Shown here: positions 6,430 through 7,029 of the stretch, piece by piece
Layout of the letters: the number at the start of each line of letters is the position of its first letter
How positions within the stretch are numbered: position 1 is the first letter of the stretch
NCBI GenBank assembly: GCA_027070475.1
Contig: JALXDT010000095.1
Coordinates: 1-7,029 of the forward strand
Length of the DNA stretch: 7,029 nucleotides
Source: Candidatus Aminicenantota bacterium
Lineage (GTDB): Bacteria > Acidobacteriota > Aminicenantia > JAMOAD01
Direction: 5' to 3'
Translations under genes and position numbers: made by a program
Notes under the pieces: generated by a model
What the model saw: only the letters and a program-made list of their open reading frames with translations
Databases searched by the model: none
What the model was told of the DNA's origin: nothing

Positions 6430-6991
6430 TAAGGTTTTAAGCTGGGCAGATTCACCTTACAGTGAGTGGGCACTTTTTTTAAATGCTTTTGCAGAATCAA
6501 GCTTTTTCCCTATTCCGCCTGATGTTCTAATGATGGCAATGGAAGTCGGGAAGCCGAAAAAATCTTTCAGATTTGCCACAATATCATCAATTGGCTCTAT
6601 TTTAGGAGGAATTGCAGGCTATGGCATAGGATACTTTCTCTTTGATACAATCGGTAGACCTATAATTAAATTTTATCATTTAACAGATAAATTCCAGCAT
6701 TTGGGTGAGCTTTACAATACATATTCGGCATGGATTGTTAGTATTGCAGGGTTCACACCAATTCCTTACAAATTGATAACAATAACATCAGGATTCTGGA
6801 AAATAAATTTTCTCGTCTTTTTAATAGCTTCTACTATAAGTCGTTCGGCAAGATTTTTTATAATATCAACTCTTTTTTACTTTTTTGGAGCTAAAATCAA
6901 GGATTTTATTGATAAATACTTTAATTTACTTTCGATACTTTTTGTCATTCTTTTAATAGCAGGATTTGCGATAATAAAATTAATAAAATAA
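6404..6991 (+). CDS. YqaA-family (DedA/SNARE-associated superfamily) inner-membrane protein
   Basis: A 195-residue polytopic membrane protein of the YqaA/DedA/VTT superfamily, which includes lipid scramblases and transporters; the substrate here is unknown. The family motif FAESSFFPIPPD (29-40) carries the acidic residues E31 and D40, and GFTPIPYK (116-123) is the second re-entrant-type motif; a basic SRSAR follows at 146-150. Hydrophobic segments lie at about 22-48, 56-80, 108-128, 134-161 and 174-193. I chose the ATG at 6404 because MKFLKRWYDKVLSWA is the usual N-terminus of this family. An upstream ATG at 6368 would add 12 residues unlike the family. The start lies inside surE, giving a 26-base overlap. 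An AGGAG (6398-6402) is only one base from it, so AAAGAG (6391-6396) or translational coupling to surE may matter more. Confidence 0.87.
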   Translation: MKFLKRWYDKVLSWADSPYSEWALFLNAFAESSFFPIPPDVLMMAMEVGKPKKSFRFATISSIGSILGGIAGYGIGYFLFDTIGRPIIKFYHLTDKFQHLGELYNTYSAWIVSIAGFTPIPYKLITITSGFWKINFLVFLIASTISRSARFFIISTLFYFFGAKIKDFIDKYFNLLSILFVILLIAGFAIIKLIK

Positions 6992-7029
6992 TTCAGGATA
7001 ATTTGTTATTTTTCTTTATATAATCAATC

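Noticed and set aside
7019..7024. TATAAT as a promoter at the right edge
   Set aside because: No acceptable -35 box lies 15-19 bases upstream, and the window ends before any gene could be seen.

Overview
The window is an AT-rich stretch (G+C near one third by eye) of a chromosome from a Gram-negative bacterium. The Gram-negative reading rests on an 884-residue secreted beta-barrel protein of the DUF5916 type, which ends in an aromatic residue like other outer-membrane barrels. That family is common in Acidobacteriota, Gemmatimonadota, Bacteroidota and related candidate phyla. The gene order MerR-like regulator, tRNA-Pro, surE, YqaA-type membrane protein recalls Deltaproteobacteria and Acidobacteriota. 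A low-GC member of, or neighbour to, Acidobacteriota/Aminicenantes would fit both clues, but the phylum cannot be fixed from this sequence alone.

Layout: every gene is on the + strand and tightly packed, with no gene-free gap longer than about 110 bases. Positions 2-760 hold a Xer-type tyrosine recombinase that enters from the left edge without its first residues. Positions 841-3495 encode the CBM9-like/DUF5916 barrel protein. Positions 3577-4056 encode a guanine deaminase, followed 26 bases later by a WYL-domain regulator (4083-5054). After a 110-base gap comes a short MerR-like protein (5165-5560), a tRNA-Pro with anticodon GGG (5571-5644), the 5'-nucleotidase SurE (5668-6429) and, overlapping its end, a YqaA/DedA-family membrane protein (6404-6991). 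The last 38 bases hold no recognisable gene.

How the genes relate: guaD and the WYL regulator look like one transcription unit, so the regulator may respond to purine or nucleotide state (inference). The MerR-tRNA-SurE-YqaA block looks like a conserved housekeeping cluster. SurE dephosphorylates nucleoside monophosphates, and a well-formed promoter inside the end of the MerR gene could drive the tRNA and the genes after it. The Xer and DUF5916 genes have no clear functional link to these.

I see no CRISPR array, insertion sequence, toxin-antitoxin pair or defence island. No convincing new multi-gene system is visible. The most interesting points are regulatory: a possible leaderless promoter with a dyad at the MerR gene, a tRNA promoter embedded in coding sequence, and the guanine deaminase/WYL pairing.
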